A DNA stretch of 19,056 bases, from the NCBI GenBank assembly GCA_043728315.1, contig JAYTMT010000024.1, positions 1 through 19,056 of the forward strand, in the 5' to 3' direction. This DNA is from JAAFIP01 sp043728315. GTDB taxonomy: Bacteria > Pseudomonadota > Gammaproteobacteria > Burkholderiales > Burkholderiaceae_C. Positions 6,260-13,508 of the stretch are shown here, piece by piece. Numbering within the stretch: position 1 is the first letter of the stretch; each line of letters opens with the position of its first letter. The position numbers and the translations under genes are program-made. The notes beneath the pieces were generated by a model, which saw only the letters and a list, made by a program, of their open reading frames with translations, did no database searches and was not told where the DNA came from.

Positions 6260-6335
6260 TGGTGGCCTGGGGCGGAATCGAACCACCGACACAAGGATTT
6301 TCAATCCTCTGCTCTACCGACTGAGCTACCGGGCC
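6260..6335 (-). tRNA. tRNA-Phe (anticodon GAA), CCA encoded
   Basis: The 76-base gene folds as a cloverleaf: 7-base acceptor strands GGCCCGG and CCAGGCC, D arm GCTC-AGTCGGTA-GAGC, anticodon arm GAGGA-TTGAAAA-TCCTT with GAA in the centre, T arm GGTGG-TTCGATT-CCGCC, then ACCA. It decodes UUU and UUC. Two features are slightly off. The acceptor stem has a C5:A68 mismatch, and the anticodon stem ends in a G:U wobble. A 23-bp copy of its 5' end lies 55 bp upstream. The gene is downstream of ntrX on the same strand. Confidence 0.95.
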
Positions 6336-6372
6336 ATTTAACTTACACCCGTAGCCTCAGTCTGTTATTTCT

Positions 6373-6395
6373 CGACTGAGCTACCGGGCCATTTA
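6373..6395 (-). repeat. Duplicated 5' fragment of tRNA-Phe
   Basis: These 23 bp are identical to 6318-6340: the first 18 bases of the tRNA (acceptor strand, D stem and part of the D loop) plus five upstream bases. The fragment lies between ntrX and the intact tRNA. An imperfect inverted copy lies between the two (6348-6362). No integrase gene is seen nearby. Confidence 0.85.
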
Positions 6396-6424
6396 TTTGT
6401 TTTCGCTACAGAGCGAAGCCTTTG

Positions 6425-6430
6425 ATTATA
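6425..6430 (-). promoter_or_regulatory. Possible -10 element for the tRNA-Phe transcript
   Basis: A perfect TATAAT occurs on the minus strand 16 bases beyond the ntrX stop. No good -35 hexamer is seen at the right distance. Transcription from it would produce a leader of roughly 80 bases containing the duplicated tRNA fragment. Confidence 0.35.
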
Positions 6431-6445
6431 TCGCGAGAAATGGGC

Positions 6446-7132
6446 TTAGATTGTGCCGTTTTTCTTGGCTCGAGATAAATCTACGCCTAACTGTTTGAGT
6501 TTGCGGTACAGGTGGGTGCGCTCTAGGCCTGTTTTTTCTGCCACGCGGGTCATGGAGCCTCCTTCTTTAGAAAGATGGAATTCAAAATAGGCTTTTTCGA
6601 ATTCATCGCGGGCTTCGCGCAGGGGCTTGTCTAGGACAAAGCTTTGCAAGGCCACGGGGCCTATTTCAGTGGCTTGCATGGCTACTTGGCCGCCCATCAT
6701 GGCCGACTCTACTGTGATCTCTGGCGTTTTTGTGCTGCTGTTTTGCTGCAAGCCTGCGCGGCTGAATTTGGACTTGGTCAGGCCGTCATTCACGGCTTTG
6801 AGCAGCTTTTGCAGGGTGATGGGTTTTTCTAGGAAGGACGCAGCGCCGATGCGCGTGGCTTCCACGGCGGTGTCTATCGTGGCGTGGCCACTCATCATGA
6901 CCACGGGCATAGTCAGCTGGCCAGTGGCAGCCCATTCTTTGAGCAGGGTCACGCCGTCGGTGTCTGGCATCCAAATGTCGAGCAGTACCAAATCAGGCCG
7001 TGCCTTGGCACGTGCGTCGCGCGCTTGCGATGCATTCACCGCGACTTCGACGGTGTGCCCCTCGTCGTTTAAAATTTCTTGCAGCAAACTGCGAATGCCC
7101 AATTCGTCGTCGACCACCAAAATACTTGCCAT
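6446..7132 (-). CDS. ntrX: NtrX-like response regulator without the AAA+ domain
   Basis: The 228-residue protein has an N-terminal receiver domain (VVDDE at residues 6-10, phospho-acceptor D52 in LVLLDIWMPD, lysine in LEKPI). It ends in a Fis-type helix-turn-helix (MTRVAEKTGLERTHLYRKLKQLGVD). Between them is a linker of about 70 residues where classical NtrX carries the sigma-54-activating ATPase of about 230 residues. The loss is clean: the frame is open and both flanking domains look intact. Short NtrX homologues of this kind are, to my knowledge, normal in Burkholderiales. It should bind DNA but cannot itself remodel sigma-54 polymerase. It lies 27 bases behind ntrY, its presumed kinase. 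Confidence 0.9.
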   Translation of the reverse strand: MASILVVDDELGIRSLLQEILNDEGHTVEVAVNASQARDARAKARPDLVLLDIWMPDTDGVTLLKEWAATGQLTMPVVMMSGHATIDTAVEATRIGAASFLEKPITLQKLLKAVNDGLTKSKFSRAGLQQNSSTKTPEITVESAMMGGQVAMQATEIGPVALQSFVLDKPLREARDEFEKAYFEFHLSKEGGSMTRVAEKTGLERTHLYRKLKQLGVDLSRAKKNGTI

Positions 7133-7159
7133 AGTGCTTGTCTTTGTGTTTGTTGCTAA

Positions 7160-9604
7160 TTAGCGACTACTCGCCACCGCGAATGATAGCGACACTTGGG
7201 CACCTTGTGGGGTTTTTACGTCACTATTTTTAGCAATTTCTTTGCCAAAGCGGTTGGACACCTCGATGCGTGCGCCATGGTCGTCGGCAATTTTCTTCAC
7301 CACCGCCAGCCCCAGCCCTGTGCCTTTGTCTTTGGTGGTGACATAGGGCTCGAAAGCGCGCTTCAAAATTGCCTCCGGAAAACCCGGCCCGTTGTCGCGC
7401 ACCGTCATGCGCACGCGTCGGTTTTCAGGGTTAAAGCGGGTGCTGATGTAGACCTTGGGGTTGGTGCGCTCAGTACAGGCATCTTGGGCATTTTGAATTA
7501 AGTTATGGATGACTTGGCGCAACTGCTGCGCATCGCCCATGATGGGTGGCGCATCGGCCTGTAGCTCGGTGCTGATGGGTACTACCGCGTTTTCTAGCGC
7601 ATAAAGCCCCAGCACTTGCTCAATCAGCGCGTTCAGATCCAGCGGGGCGAGCTTGGCCTCTGGCAAGCGCGCATAGTCTCGGAATTCGTTGACCAAGCGC
7701 TTCATTGCATCGACCTGCTCAACGATGGTTTTCACCGATTTGCCTAATATGGCGTCGTCTGCCTCACTGAGCTTGCCTTGCAGCTTGAGCTCTAGGCGCT
7801 CAGCAGACAGCTGTATGGGGGTGAGTGGGTTTTTGATCTCGTGGGCCAGTCGGCGCGCCACCTCGCCCCAAGCCTGCGCGCGCTGGGCCGATACCGCTTC
7901 TGAAATGTCGTCAAAAACCAGTAAATAGGCATTTTTTTCAGAATTTACGCCCAATGTCGTCGTCAAAAGGACGCCTCGTGCTATTAAATTTATAACATTA
8001 GAGTTGCCAAATGGGTTGCTACTGCCGTAGAGCTGGTTGTTCGTATTGGCGCTGGTGTGGCCGCCAGGCCGGTCATTGCCTGTAGCCGCATGGACGCCGT
8101 GCTGCTCATGCAGCTCAAACGAATGCTGCCACTGGCCCGGGCCATTGACCTCGTGGTTGGTGTATTCGAGGGCGGCTTGGTCGTTGGCAAAGGCGGCAAA
8201 CTGCTGCTCTACACCCTCGCCAAAGCGCTCTAGGCCGGGTATTTGCGACAGCTTATGCCCCATGTGGGCGGCCATGGGCGTGCGCAGCACGCGGGTGGCG
8301 CTTGGATTGCACGAGACTATGCGTTTGTCGGCATCGAGCACCACCACGCCAGCGCTCAAGGTGTCCAAAATGGTTTGCAGATGCGCCCGCGCCGAGTCGA
8401 CCTGCGCCATACCCAACTGCACATCGGTGCGGGCATCCAAGAGTTGCTGGGTCATCAGGGCGAAATCACGGGTCAAGCCACCCAGTTCATCCTTGGTGTT
8501 CAGGGCTGCTTTGGGGGTTAAGTCACCGCCGGCCACCTGCGCCACGCCTTCTGCCAGCAAAAACAGGGGCCGCACCAGTTGGTTACCCAGCAGCACCGCC
8601 AACAGCACCGCGCCAAACACAGCCAAGAACAGGCTCAGCGTGAGTGTGCCAATGTACATTTGCCGCAAACCCACACGCGCCAGCGAGCGCTCTTGGTATT
8701 CGCGGTGTGCCTCCTGCACGGCCACCGCATTGGCCACCAGCGTGGCGGGCAGCACCTGCGTGACTTGCAGCAAGCGCTGCTCGTCATTGAGGCCAAAGCT
8801 GGGCGCGCTCACTTGCGCCAACACGCGCACGCGCGCTGATGGCGGGCTGGCCGCTCCTGGGTCTGTAGTGGCCTCATCGAGGCCATCAATTTGCGAGACC
8901 ACGCGCTGGCTGCGCACTTGGCGCAACTGGGCAGGTGTGGGGCGCTCTGGCTGCAAGATAAAGCGTGAGCGCCCCGCACTGCCAATCACTTGGCCGTTAG
9001 CGCCCCACAAAATCACATCTTCTGCGCCCAACTGCTCGCGCAAGCGGTCCAGGGCCAAACCCGCCGCACTGTTGTTTGCCTCACCCAACTGGAGCGCCGC
9101 CACACGGGTTTTGCTGGACAAATCGGCGGCCAAGGTGTCCAAGGTAGAGCGGCCAAGGTTGAGCCCCGCATCGAGCGCGCCCTCGACTTTCACGTCAAAC
9201 CAGCTTTCAATAGAGCGCGATACAAATTGGTAGGACACCACATATATCAGCGCGCCCGGTGCAATGCCCACCAGTGCGAATACTGCAGCTAGCTTGACCA
9301 GCAAGCGGCTGCCAAACTTGCCCCGCCGCAGCCTTGAAAACAAGCGCCAAGTGATCCACGCTATGACCAAAAAAAGCCCCGCAGCCACCGCAATATTGAG
9401 CACAAACAGGCGCTCGTAGTTGCGCTCATACAGGGCTTGGTTGCTGGTGGCCTGTGTGAGCAAAAATATGAGTACCACGCCAATGGCCGCCATGGCCGCT
9501 GCGCCAATGGCAATTGCCCAGCGCATGGCTTTGGAGGTGCGCATGCCTTCGCCCACGGTTTTCAGGCGCGCGGCACGGCTGGGGCTGATGTTATCGGGCA
9601 GCAT
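7160..9604 (-). CDS. ntrY: NtrY-like membrane sensor histidine kinase
   Basis: The product is about 814 residues from the ATG at 9604, which overlaps the end of the DUF4390 gene by 14 bases. Other in-frame starts exist at 9670 and 9544. Visible order: three membrane helices in the first 130 residues, a periplasmic domain, a fourth helix at about 317-342, HAMP, a PAS domain (about 400-560), the phospho-acceptor region RRLAHEIKNPLTP with H588, and an ATPase with N (NLIQNAQDA), G1 (DNGPGFP) and G2 (GTGLGLAVVKK) boxes. This is the NtrY layout. The late PAS region holds a polar, low-complexity stretch (about residues 498-538) and then repeat R3. The family has been linked to nitrogen and redox control, but its signal here is unknown. 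Confidence 0.93.
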   Translation of the reverse strand: MLPDNISPSRAARLKTVGEGMRTSKAMRWAIAIGAAAMAAIGVVLIFLLTQATSNQALYERNYERLFVLNIAVAAGLFLVIAWITWRLFSRLRRGKFGSRLLVKLAAVFALVGIAPGALIYVVSYQFVSRSIESWFDVKVEGALDAGLNLGRSTLDTLAADLSSKTRVAALQLGEANNSAAGLALDRLREQLGAEDVILWGANGQVIGSAGRSRFILQPERPTPAQLRQVRSQRVVSQIDGLDEATTDPGAASPPSARVRVLAQVSAPSFGLNDEQRLLQVTQVLPATLVANAVAVQEAHREYQERSLARVGLRQMYIGTLTLSLFLAVFGAVLLAVLLGNQLVRPLFLLAEGVAQVAGGDLTPKAALNTKDELGGLTRDFALMTQQLLDARTDVQLGMAQVDSARAHLQTILDTLSAGVVVLDADKRIVSCNPSATRVLRTPMAAHMGHKLSQIPGLERFGEGVEQQFAAFANDQAALEYTNHEVNGPGQWQHSFELHEQHGVHAATGNDRPGGHTSANTNNQLYGSSNPFGNSNVINLIARGVLLTTTLGVNSEKNAYLLVFDDISEAVSAQRAQAWGEVARRLAHEIKNPLTPIQLSAERLELKLQGKLSEADDAILGKSVKTIVEQVDAMKRLVNEFRDYARLPEAKLAPLDLNALIEQVLGLYALENAVVPISTELQADAPPIMGDAQQLRQVIHNLIQNAQDACTERTNPKVYISTRFNPENRRVRMTVRDNGPGFPEAILKRAFEPYVTTKDKGTGLGLAVVKKIADDHGARIEVSNRFGKEIAKNSDVKTPQGAQVSLSFAVASSR
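7953..7994 (+). repeat. Dispersed repeat R3, inside ntrY (diverged copy)
   Basis: Aligned without gaps to R1 (3165-3206), 29 of 42 bases match, including AATGTC, CGTCA and the 10-mer GCTATTAAAT at identical spacing. On the ntrY coding strand it encodes NLIARGVLLTTTLG in the linker between PAS and kinase core. It is the least certain of the three copies. Confidence 0.45.
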
Positions 9605-10181
9605 CTGGCGCGCTCGGACGCACGTTGCGGCTGGTTGAAATGCTCCACTCCGACTGGCCAGCTGCGCCAATTTGGAAAGGTCTGGGCAATTGCGTCAGGT
9701 CCAAGCGGTAATGGAAATCAATGCTGTGCCTGCCTTCGGGGTCGATATCGGCAATTTCGGCAATTTTCCAACGGGTGATGCGCTGGGCGGCCGCCATGGT
9801 TTCGGGCAGGCTGTCAAAGCTTTGGCCCAAGGCCACGCCGTTGGCCGCCGCGCTGCCTTGGGTCACCGTGAGCCGCCAGCGGCGCGTGAGCGGCTGGTAG
9901 GCCACGCGGATGCTGCGCGAAGCTTGGCGGATTTGTTTGTCATACCAGTACCAGCGGTCGCGGTAAATGTCGGCCTCGGCAATGAAAACCATGGGAATGC
10001 CCTTGAGCAGGGCTTCCTCCACAGCTGGGGGCAGCTCAAAGCGCAGGCTTGCCCAAAGGTACAGGCCATCGCTGTCGCGCTCTACCCGCAAGGCTTTGAT
10101 TTCAGGGCTGGTGCTTTGGGCTGATGCAGCCAAAGCCATGGCTGCAAAAGCCAGTACCGCAAGGCGCAATACGCTGCGCAC
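9591..10181 (-). CDS. DUF4390 family protein, exported
   Basis: I prefer the GTG at 10181, giving 196 residues, because it starts a clear signal peptide (MRSVLRLAVLAFAAMALAASAQ, with cleavage likely after ASA). The open frame reaches back to 10379 but would overlap the end of rsmB. The GGAG upstream is 12 bases away, which is long, so the start is uncertain; TTG at 10193 is the alternative. The mature part has alternating hydrophobic and polar strands (GLYLWASLRFELPPAVEEALLKGIPMVF, YWYDKQIRQASRSIRVAYQPLTRRWRLT), matching the DUF4390 family, commonly found in betaproteobacteria between rsmB and ntrY. A beta-rich periplasmic role is inferred; no function is known to me. Its last 14 bases overlap the ntrY start, suggesting coupling. 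Confidence 0.85.
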   Translation of the reverse strand: MRSVLRLAVLAFAAMALAASAQSTSPEIKALRVERDSDGLYLWASLRFELPPAVEEALLKGIPMVFIAEADIYRDRWYWYDKQIRQASRSIRVAYQPLTRRWRLTVTQGSAAANGVALGQSFDSLPETMAAAQRITRWKIAEIADIDPEGRHSIDFHYRLDLTQLPRPFQIGAAGQSEWSISTSRNVRPSAPDAAR

Positions 10182-10230
10182 AAGGTCGGCCAACTCCGGC
10201 CTGCGTCTGCGCCATAGCAGGCCCAGAGCG

Positions 10231-11706
10231 TCAAGCAGGGAGTTTTTTAAGCAGTGCGTAATAAAAGCCGTCGTGTTCACTGCCCAAATTGTGCGTGACA
10301 GAGGGTGTTTTGCTGTGCTTTGTGGGCAATAAATGCCCAGGCGAGGCCAGTAAAGACGCGTCTTTGTGGTGCGTAACAAACGCTTGCGCCTGATTCACCC
10401 CCTCAGCCCTGAAAACCGAGCAGGTGCAGTAGAGCATACGGCCCTGCACGGCCAGCAATGGCCAAAGCGCTGCCAAGAGCTTTTTTTGCACCGCAGCGAG
10501 TTGGTCTACGTCGGTTTCACGGCGCAGCCAGCGCACATCGGGGTGGCGGCGCACAATGCCCGATGCCGTGCAAGGGGCATCTAGCAAAATGGCATCAAAG
10601 GGCTGGCCGTCCCACCAACTGGCGCTGTCTGCGGCATCGGCAATCAGCACGCGGGCAGACAAACCCAAACGGGCGAGGTTTTCATGGATGCGCTCTGCGC
10701 GCTGGGCATCAATTTCAAGCGCTGTAATCTGCGCGCTAAGGCCGCGTGCGGCGCACAGCTCTGCCAAATGCGCGGTTTTTCCACCCGGGGCGGCGCATGC
10801 GTCAAGTATGCGCAGTGGCTGGCCGTCTGGGCGCGGCATGGCAGCACTGAGTAGCAGTGGCGCGGCCATTTGTGCAGCGCTGTCTTGCACCGAAAACCAG
10901 CCCTCGGTGTAGCCCGGCAGCTGGGTCACATCGCCCGCTTGCGGCAGCATGAGTGCATTGCCTTGCAACTCAATTACTTCAATATTCATAGCGCGATATG
11001 ACGATATGACACTGACATTGCTTGTTTTTTCTGTATTTATTCGAATAATCAGCGGGGCACGGCTGTTGTTGGCCTCCAGCACGCTTTGCCAATGCTGGGG
11101 GTGGTCGTTTTTAAGCCGTTTGATCCACCAACGCGGGTGGTTCCAAGCGGCTACCGGGTCTTTGAGCGCTTGCGCCATCAGGGCTTCGCGTTCGCGGATG
11201 AAGCGGCGCAGGCAGGCGTTGATAAAGCTGGCCTGCGCAGCGGTGTCAGCCTGTTTTTTGGCAGCTTCAACCGCTTGGTTCACCAGTGTATGTTCGTCGT
11301 AGTAGGGGCTGCCATCCTCCAGCGCCACTTTAGGCGGTTGGGGTGTCTGGCCAGCCGCCAGCGCATTGGCTGGTGATGGCTCAGTGGCATGTGGGCGGCT
11401 GTTGGCCAACAATGCCAGCGCCACGCACAGCAGCGCATCAGCCGCTGGCGGTGGTACGCGCTTGGCCAACTGCGCGCGCAGCGCCTGCGCCAAGCCCAGA
11501 TGCCGCAGCACATAAAAGCCCAGCGCTTGCACGCCAGGCTTGAGCGGTTTTTCTACAATTTTTAAGGCCGATGTCAGCGTGTAGCCGTCATATACTGCCA
11601 TCAAAACAGTAGCAGCTTCTTGCAACTGCCGCCACAGCGGAACCAGCCCCTGCGGCGCTATTGAGTGGGGAATATGCTCCTGCGCTGCGGTTTTTTCCTG
11701 CGCCAT
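10231..11706 (-). CDS. rsmB: 16S rRNA (cytosine-967-C5)-methyltransferase RsmB
   Basis: The product is 491 residues from the ATG at 11706, which overlaps the fccB stop as TGATG. RsmB methylates C967 of 16S rRNA using S-adenosylmethionine. The N-terminal part is the NusB-like RNA-binding domain; the C-terminal part carries the SAM site DACAAPGGKT, motif IV DAPCTASGIVRRHPDVRW, and motif VI YCTCSVFRAEG whose TC cysteine is the expected nucleophile. It is longer than the roughly 430-residue E. coli enzyme, partly because of a proline- and alanine-rich insert in the N-terminal domain (around SHATEPSPANALAAGQTPQP). A segment encoding NVSVISSYRAMNIEV comes from dispersed repeat R2 and is notably AT-rich, yet keeps the frame. 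Confidence 0.96.
   Translation of the reverse strand: MAQEKTAAQEHIPHSIAPQGLVPLWRQLQEAATVLMAVYDGYTLTSALKIVEKPLKPGVQALGFYVLRHLGLAQALRAQLAKRVPPPAADALLCVALALLANSRPHATEPSPANALAAGQTPQPPKVALEDGSPYYDEHTLVNQAVEAAKKQADTAAQASFINACLRRFIREREALMAQALKDPVAAWNHPRWWIKRLKNDHPQHWQSVLEANNSRAPLIIRINTEKTSNVSVISSYRAMNIEVIELQGNALMLPQAGDVTQLPGYTEGWFSVQDSAAQMAAPLLLSAAMPRPDGQPLRILDACAAPGGKTAHLAELCAARGLSAQITALEIDAQRAERIHENLARLGLSARVLIADAADSASWWDGQPFDAILLDAPCTASGIVRRHPDVRWLRRETDVDQLAAVQKKLLAALWPLLAVQGRMLYCTCSVFRAEGVNQAQAFVTHHKDASLLASPGHLLPTKHSKTPSVTHNLGSEHDGFYYALLKKLPA
10988..11019 (-). repeat. Dispersed repeat R2, inside rsmB
   Basis: On the minus strand 27 of 32 bases match R1 (3165-3196), including AATGTCAG, GTCATAT, GTCATA and CGCTAT at the same spacing. 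On the rsmB coding strand it contributes to NVSVISSYRAMNIEV. The unused plus-strand frame reads SIFIARYDDMTLTLLVFS, which matches the reverse frame of R1 (IYLIANYDHMTLTLAKFS) at 11 of 18 residues. Confidence 0.75.
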
Positions 11707-12995
11707 CAAACCAGCGAATCCGCCCAGATGTTGCTGGCCCAGTTGTTGGCATACACGCCCTCCAATACAGATGGCGCGGCACTCAAACCACCCGCACCCA
11801 CCACGGCTTTGAAGGTTTTGTCTTTCGCGTCGTAGGCGTGCACGCTGGCCACATGCACCACGTTTTTGTCGTCCACGAAGCTGTAGCAGGTGTTGGTGAG
11901 CATGGGCGCAGGGTTGATTTCCCAGCCAGCCAGCTGGGCCACGATGGCTGCGGCAGCTACTTTGGCATGGTTATTGGCCATGTGGCCGCTTTTGGGCATG
12001 GCAGGCGCAATTTGTATAGAGTCGCCCAGCACATGCACGTCTTTGGCGGCTGTGGACTCAAAGCTTTGGTAATTCACCCCACACCAACGGCCGTTGGCCA
12101 TGTTGTTCAGGCCCGCTTGCACCGCGATACTGCCTGCGCGCATGTTGGGCAGCGCGTTAATCACATTGGCCTTTACGTCTTCTTGAATTTCAAATTTGAC
12201 AGTGCCGGTTTTGGCATCTACAGCCGTCACTTTGTGGTCACCACGGTATTCAACCATGCCTTTGTATTGGCCGTTCCACTGGGCTTTAAACAGGCCCGCC
12301 TTGGACGTGACGTCTGGGTTGGCATCCAAAATCAACACCTTGCTCTTGGGCTTGGCTTGCTTGAAATACCAAGCTACTTGGCAGGCGCGCTCGTAGGGCC
12401 CGGGCGGGCAGCGGTAGGGCGCAAGGGGAATGGTGATGGCAAATACGCCGCCATCGGGCATGGCCTCTAGCTGCTTGCGCAGAGCTACGGTCTCAGAGCC
12501 CGCTTTCCATGCTTGCACAATCTGGCCACTGGCACTGGCTTGCGCCAAGCCTTCTATGCTCCCCATCATGAGATCAATGCCCGGCGACACCACGAGCTTG
12601 TCGTAGGCAATGGTTGCGCCACCAGCGAGTGTGACGGTTTTCTTGGCCGTATCGATGCTACTTGCCATGTCTTTGACCACGGTTACACCATGGTTCTTGG
12701 ACAATCCCGTGTAGGGCGTGGTGATATCGGCCATTTGCTTGCTGCCGCCCACCACCAAATTAGACATGGGGCACGAAATAAACGCGTCATTCGGCTCGAT
12801 CAGCACCACATCAATCTTATAGTCAGAAAGAAGGCGCACGTATTTGGCAGCAGTGGCACCGCCATAGCCGCCACCAATGACTACGACCTTGGCTTTGCTA
12901 GGAATTGATGCTGTGGTGGCGCAAGCGCCTAAGCCTAGCAGACTAAGTGCGGCTGAGCTTTGCAAAAAACTGCGGCGAGGGAGATGGGCATGCAT
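11706..12995 (-). CDS. fccB: Flavocytochrome c sulfide dehydrogenase, flavoprotein subunit
   Basis: The 429-residue protein begins with a Tat signal (PRRSFLQSSAALSLLGL) and a lipobox-like LGAC. The FAD-binding motif VVVIGGGYGGATAAKYV is at about residues 37-53. The cysteines expected to form the redox disulfide of this family are C196 in APYRCPPGPYER and C370 in NTCYS; C75 in CPMSN is a further conserved-looking cysteine. The C-terminal domain resembles the FCSD flavin-binding domain. With the heme subunit it would oxidise sulfide to sulfur in the periplasm and pass electrons to cytochrome c. AAGGAG seven bases before the ATG overlaps the stop codon of the cytochrome gene (TAAGGAG), so the two are translated together. 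A related role in sulfide tolerance rather than energy gain is possible. Confidence 0.9.
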   Translation of the reverse strand: MHAHLPRRSFLQSSAALSLLGLGACATTASIPSKAKVVVIGGGYGGATAAKYVRLLSDYKIDVVLIEPNDAFISCPMSNLVVGGSKQMADITTPYTGLSKNHGVTVVKDMASSIDTAKKTVTLAGGATIAYDKLVVSPGIDLMMGSIEGLAQASASGQIVQAWKAGSETVALRKQLEAMPDGGVFAITIPLAPYRCPPGPYERACQVAWYFKQAKPKSKVLILDANPDVTSKAGLFKAQWNGQYKGMVEYRGDHKVTAVDAKTGTVKFEIQEDVKANVINALPNMRAGSIAVQAGLNNMANGRWCGVNYQSFESTAAKDVHVLGDSIQIAPAMPKSGHMANNHAKVAAAAIVAQLAGWEINPAPMLTNTCYSFVDDKNVVHVASVHAYDAKDKTFKAVVGAGGLSAAPSVLEGVYANNWASNIWADSLV

Positions 12996-13006
12996 GGTCT
13001 TGCTCC

Positions 13007-13405
13007 TTATTTTTTCTGCGCAGCAAAATATGCCGCAATTTGCGTGATTTGGGCATCGCTGTAGCCTTTGGAAATTTGGTGCATGATGGTGGCAGGACGC
13101 GTGCCCGTTTTAAATGCATTCATCTGCGCCACAATGTAATCAGCAGGCAGACCAGCCAAACCCAACACGGCCGAGCCTTCGGTGACTTTGCCAGTGGTGC
13201 CGTGGCAATTGGCGCAGGTGGCGGCCAAGCTACGGATGTTCAGAGCATCCACATTTTGCGCAATGGCTTGCGGCATGAAAAAGCTAGCATACAAGCCTAT
13301 GAAGGCTGCCAAACAGCCGTGCAGCGCGTTTTTTCTCGGTGCATGGCTGCCATTGGGTTGCTGCACACTGCGCGCAGTGCTTTGGTCAGAAAAAACAGGG
13401 GGCAT
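13007..13405 (-). CDS. fccA: Monoheme cytochrome c, FccA-like subunit
   Basis: I choose the ATG at 13405 (132 residues), which has GGAG six bases upstream; an in-frame TTG at 13429 lacks this. After a long signal sequence whose hydrophobic core is LAAFIGLYASFFMPQAIAQ comes one heme c site, CANCH (C64 to H68). The methionine in ATIMHQISKGYSDAQI is the probable sixth iron ligand. Size and single heme fit class I cytochromes that partner FccB-type flavoproteins; the gene is immediately followed by fccB with an 11-base gap, which supports that pairing. The classical diheme FccA of Allochromatium is larger. A -10-like CATAAT lies at 13464-13469 upstream, with a weak -35. Confidence 0.87.
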   Translation of the reverse strand: MPPVFSDQSTARSVQQPNGSHAPRKNALHGCLAAFIGLYASFFMPQAIAQNVDALNIRSLAATCANCHGTTGKVTEGSAVLGLAGLPADYIVAQMNAFKTGTRPATIMHQISKGYSDAQITQIAAYFAAQKK

Positions 13406-13508
13406 AGATGTCTCCAAAAATAAGGCCAATCGGCAGGTGCGTTCACTGGTAAATCGCTTAGCAATTATGCGCGCAGTTTAGGCGCTTTGGTAGTGTGTTT
13501 TTGCAGAT

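Noticed and set aside
6318..6395. tRNA-Phe as an attachment site of an integrated element
   Set aside because: The 23-bp repeats are only 55 bp apart, the duplicated part is the 5' end of the tRNA, and no integrase or cargo lies between or near them.
6402..6417. Hairpin TTCGCT-ACAG-AGCGAA as terminator of ntrX
   Set aside because: The stem is only six pairs and no T-tract follows on the minus strand.
6446..7132. NtrX-like gene as a pseudogene
   Set aside because: The frame is intact, both terminal domains are complete, and short versions are, to my knowledge, common in the order.
8037..9233. 398-residue open frame on the plus strand
   Set aside because: It is antisense to ntrY, which has clear domains, and its composition is Ser/Arg/Cys-rich as expected for a shadow frame.
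11661..12470. 269-residue open frame on the plus strand
   Set aside because: It is antisense to fccB, whose motifs are well conserved.
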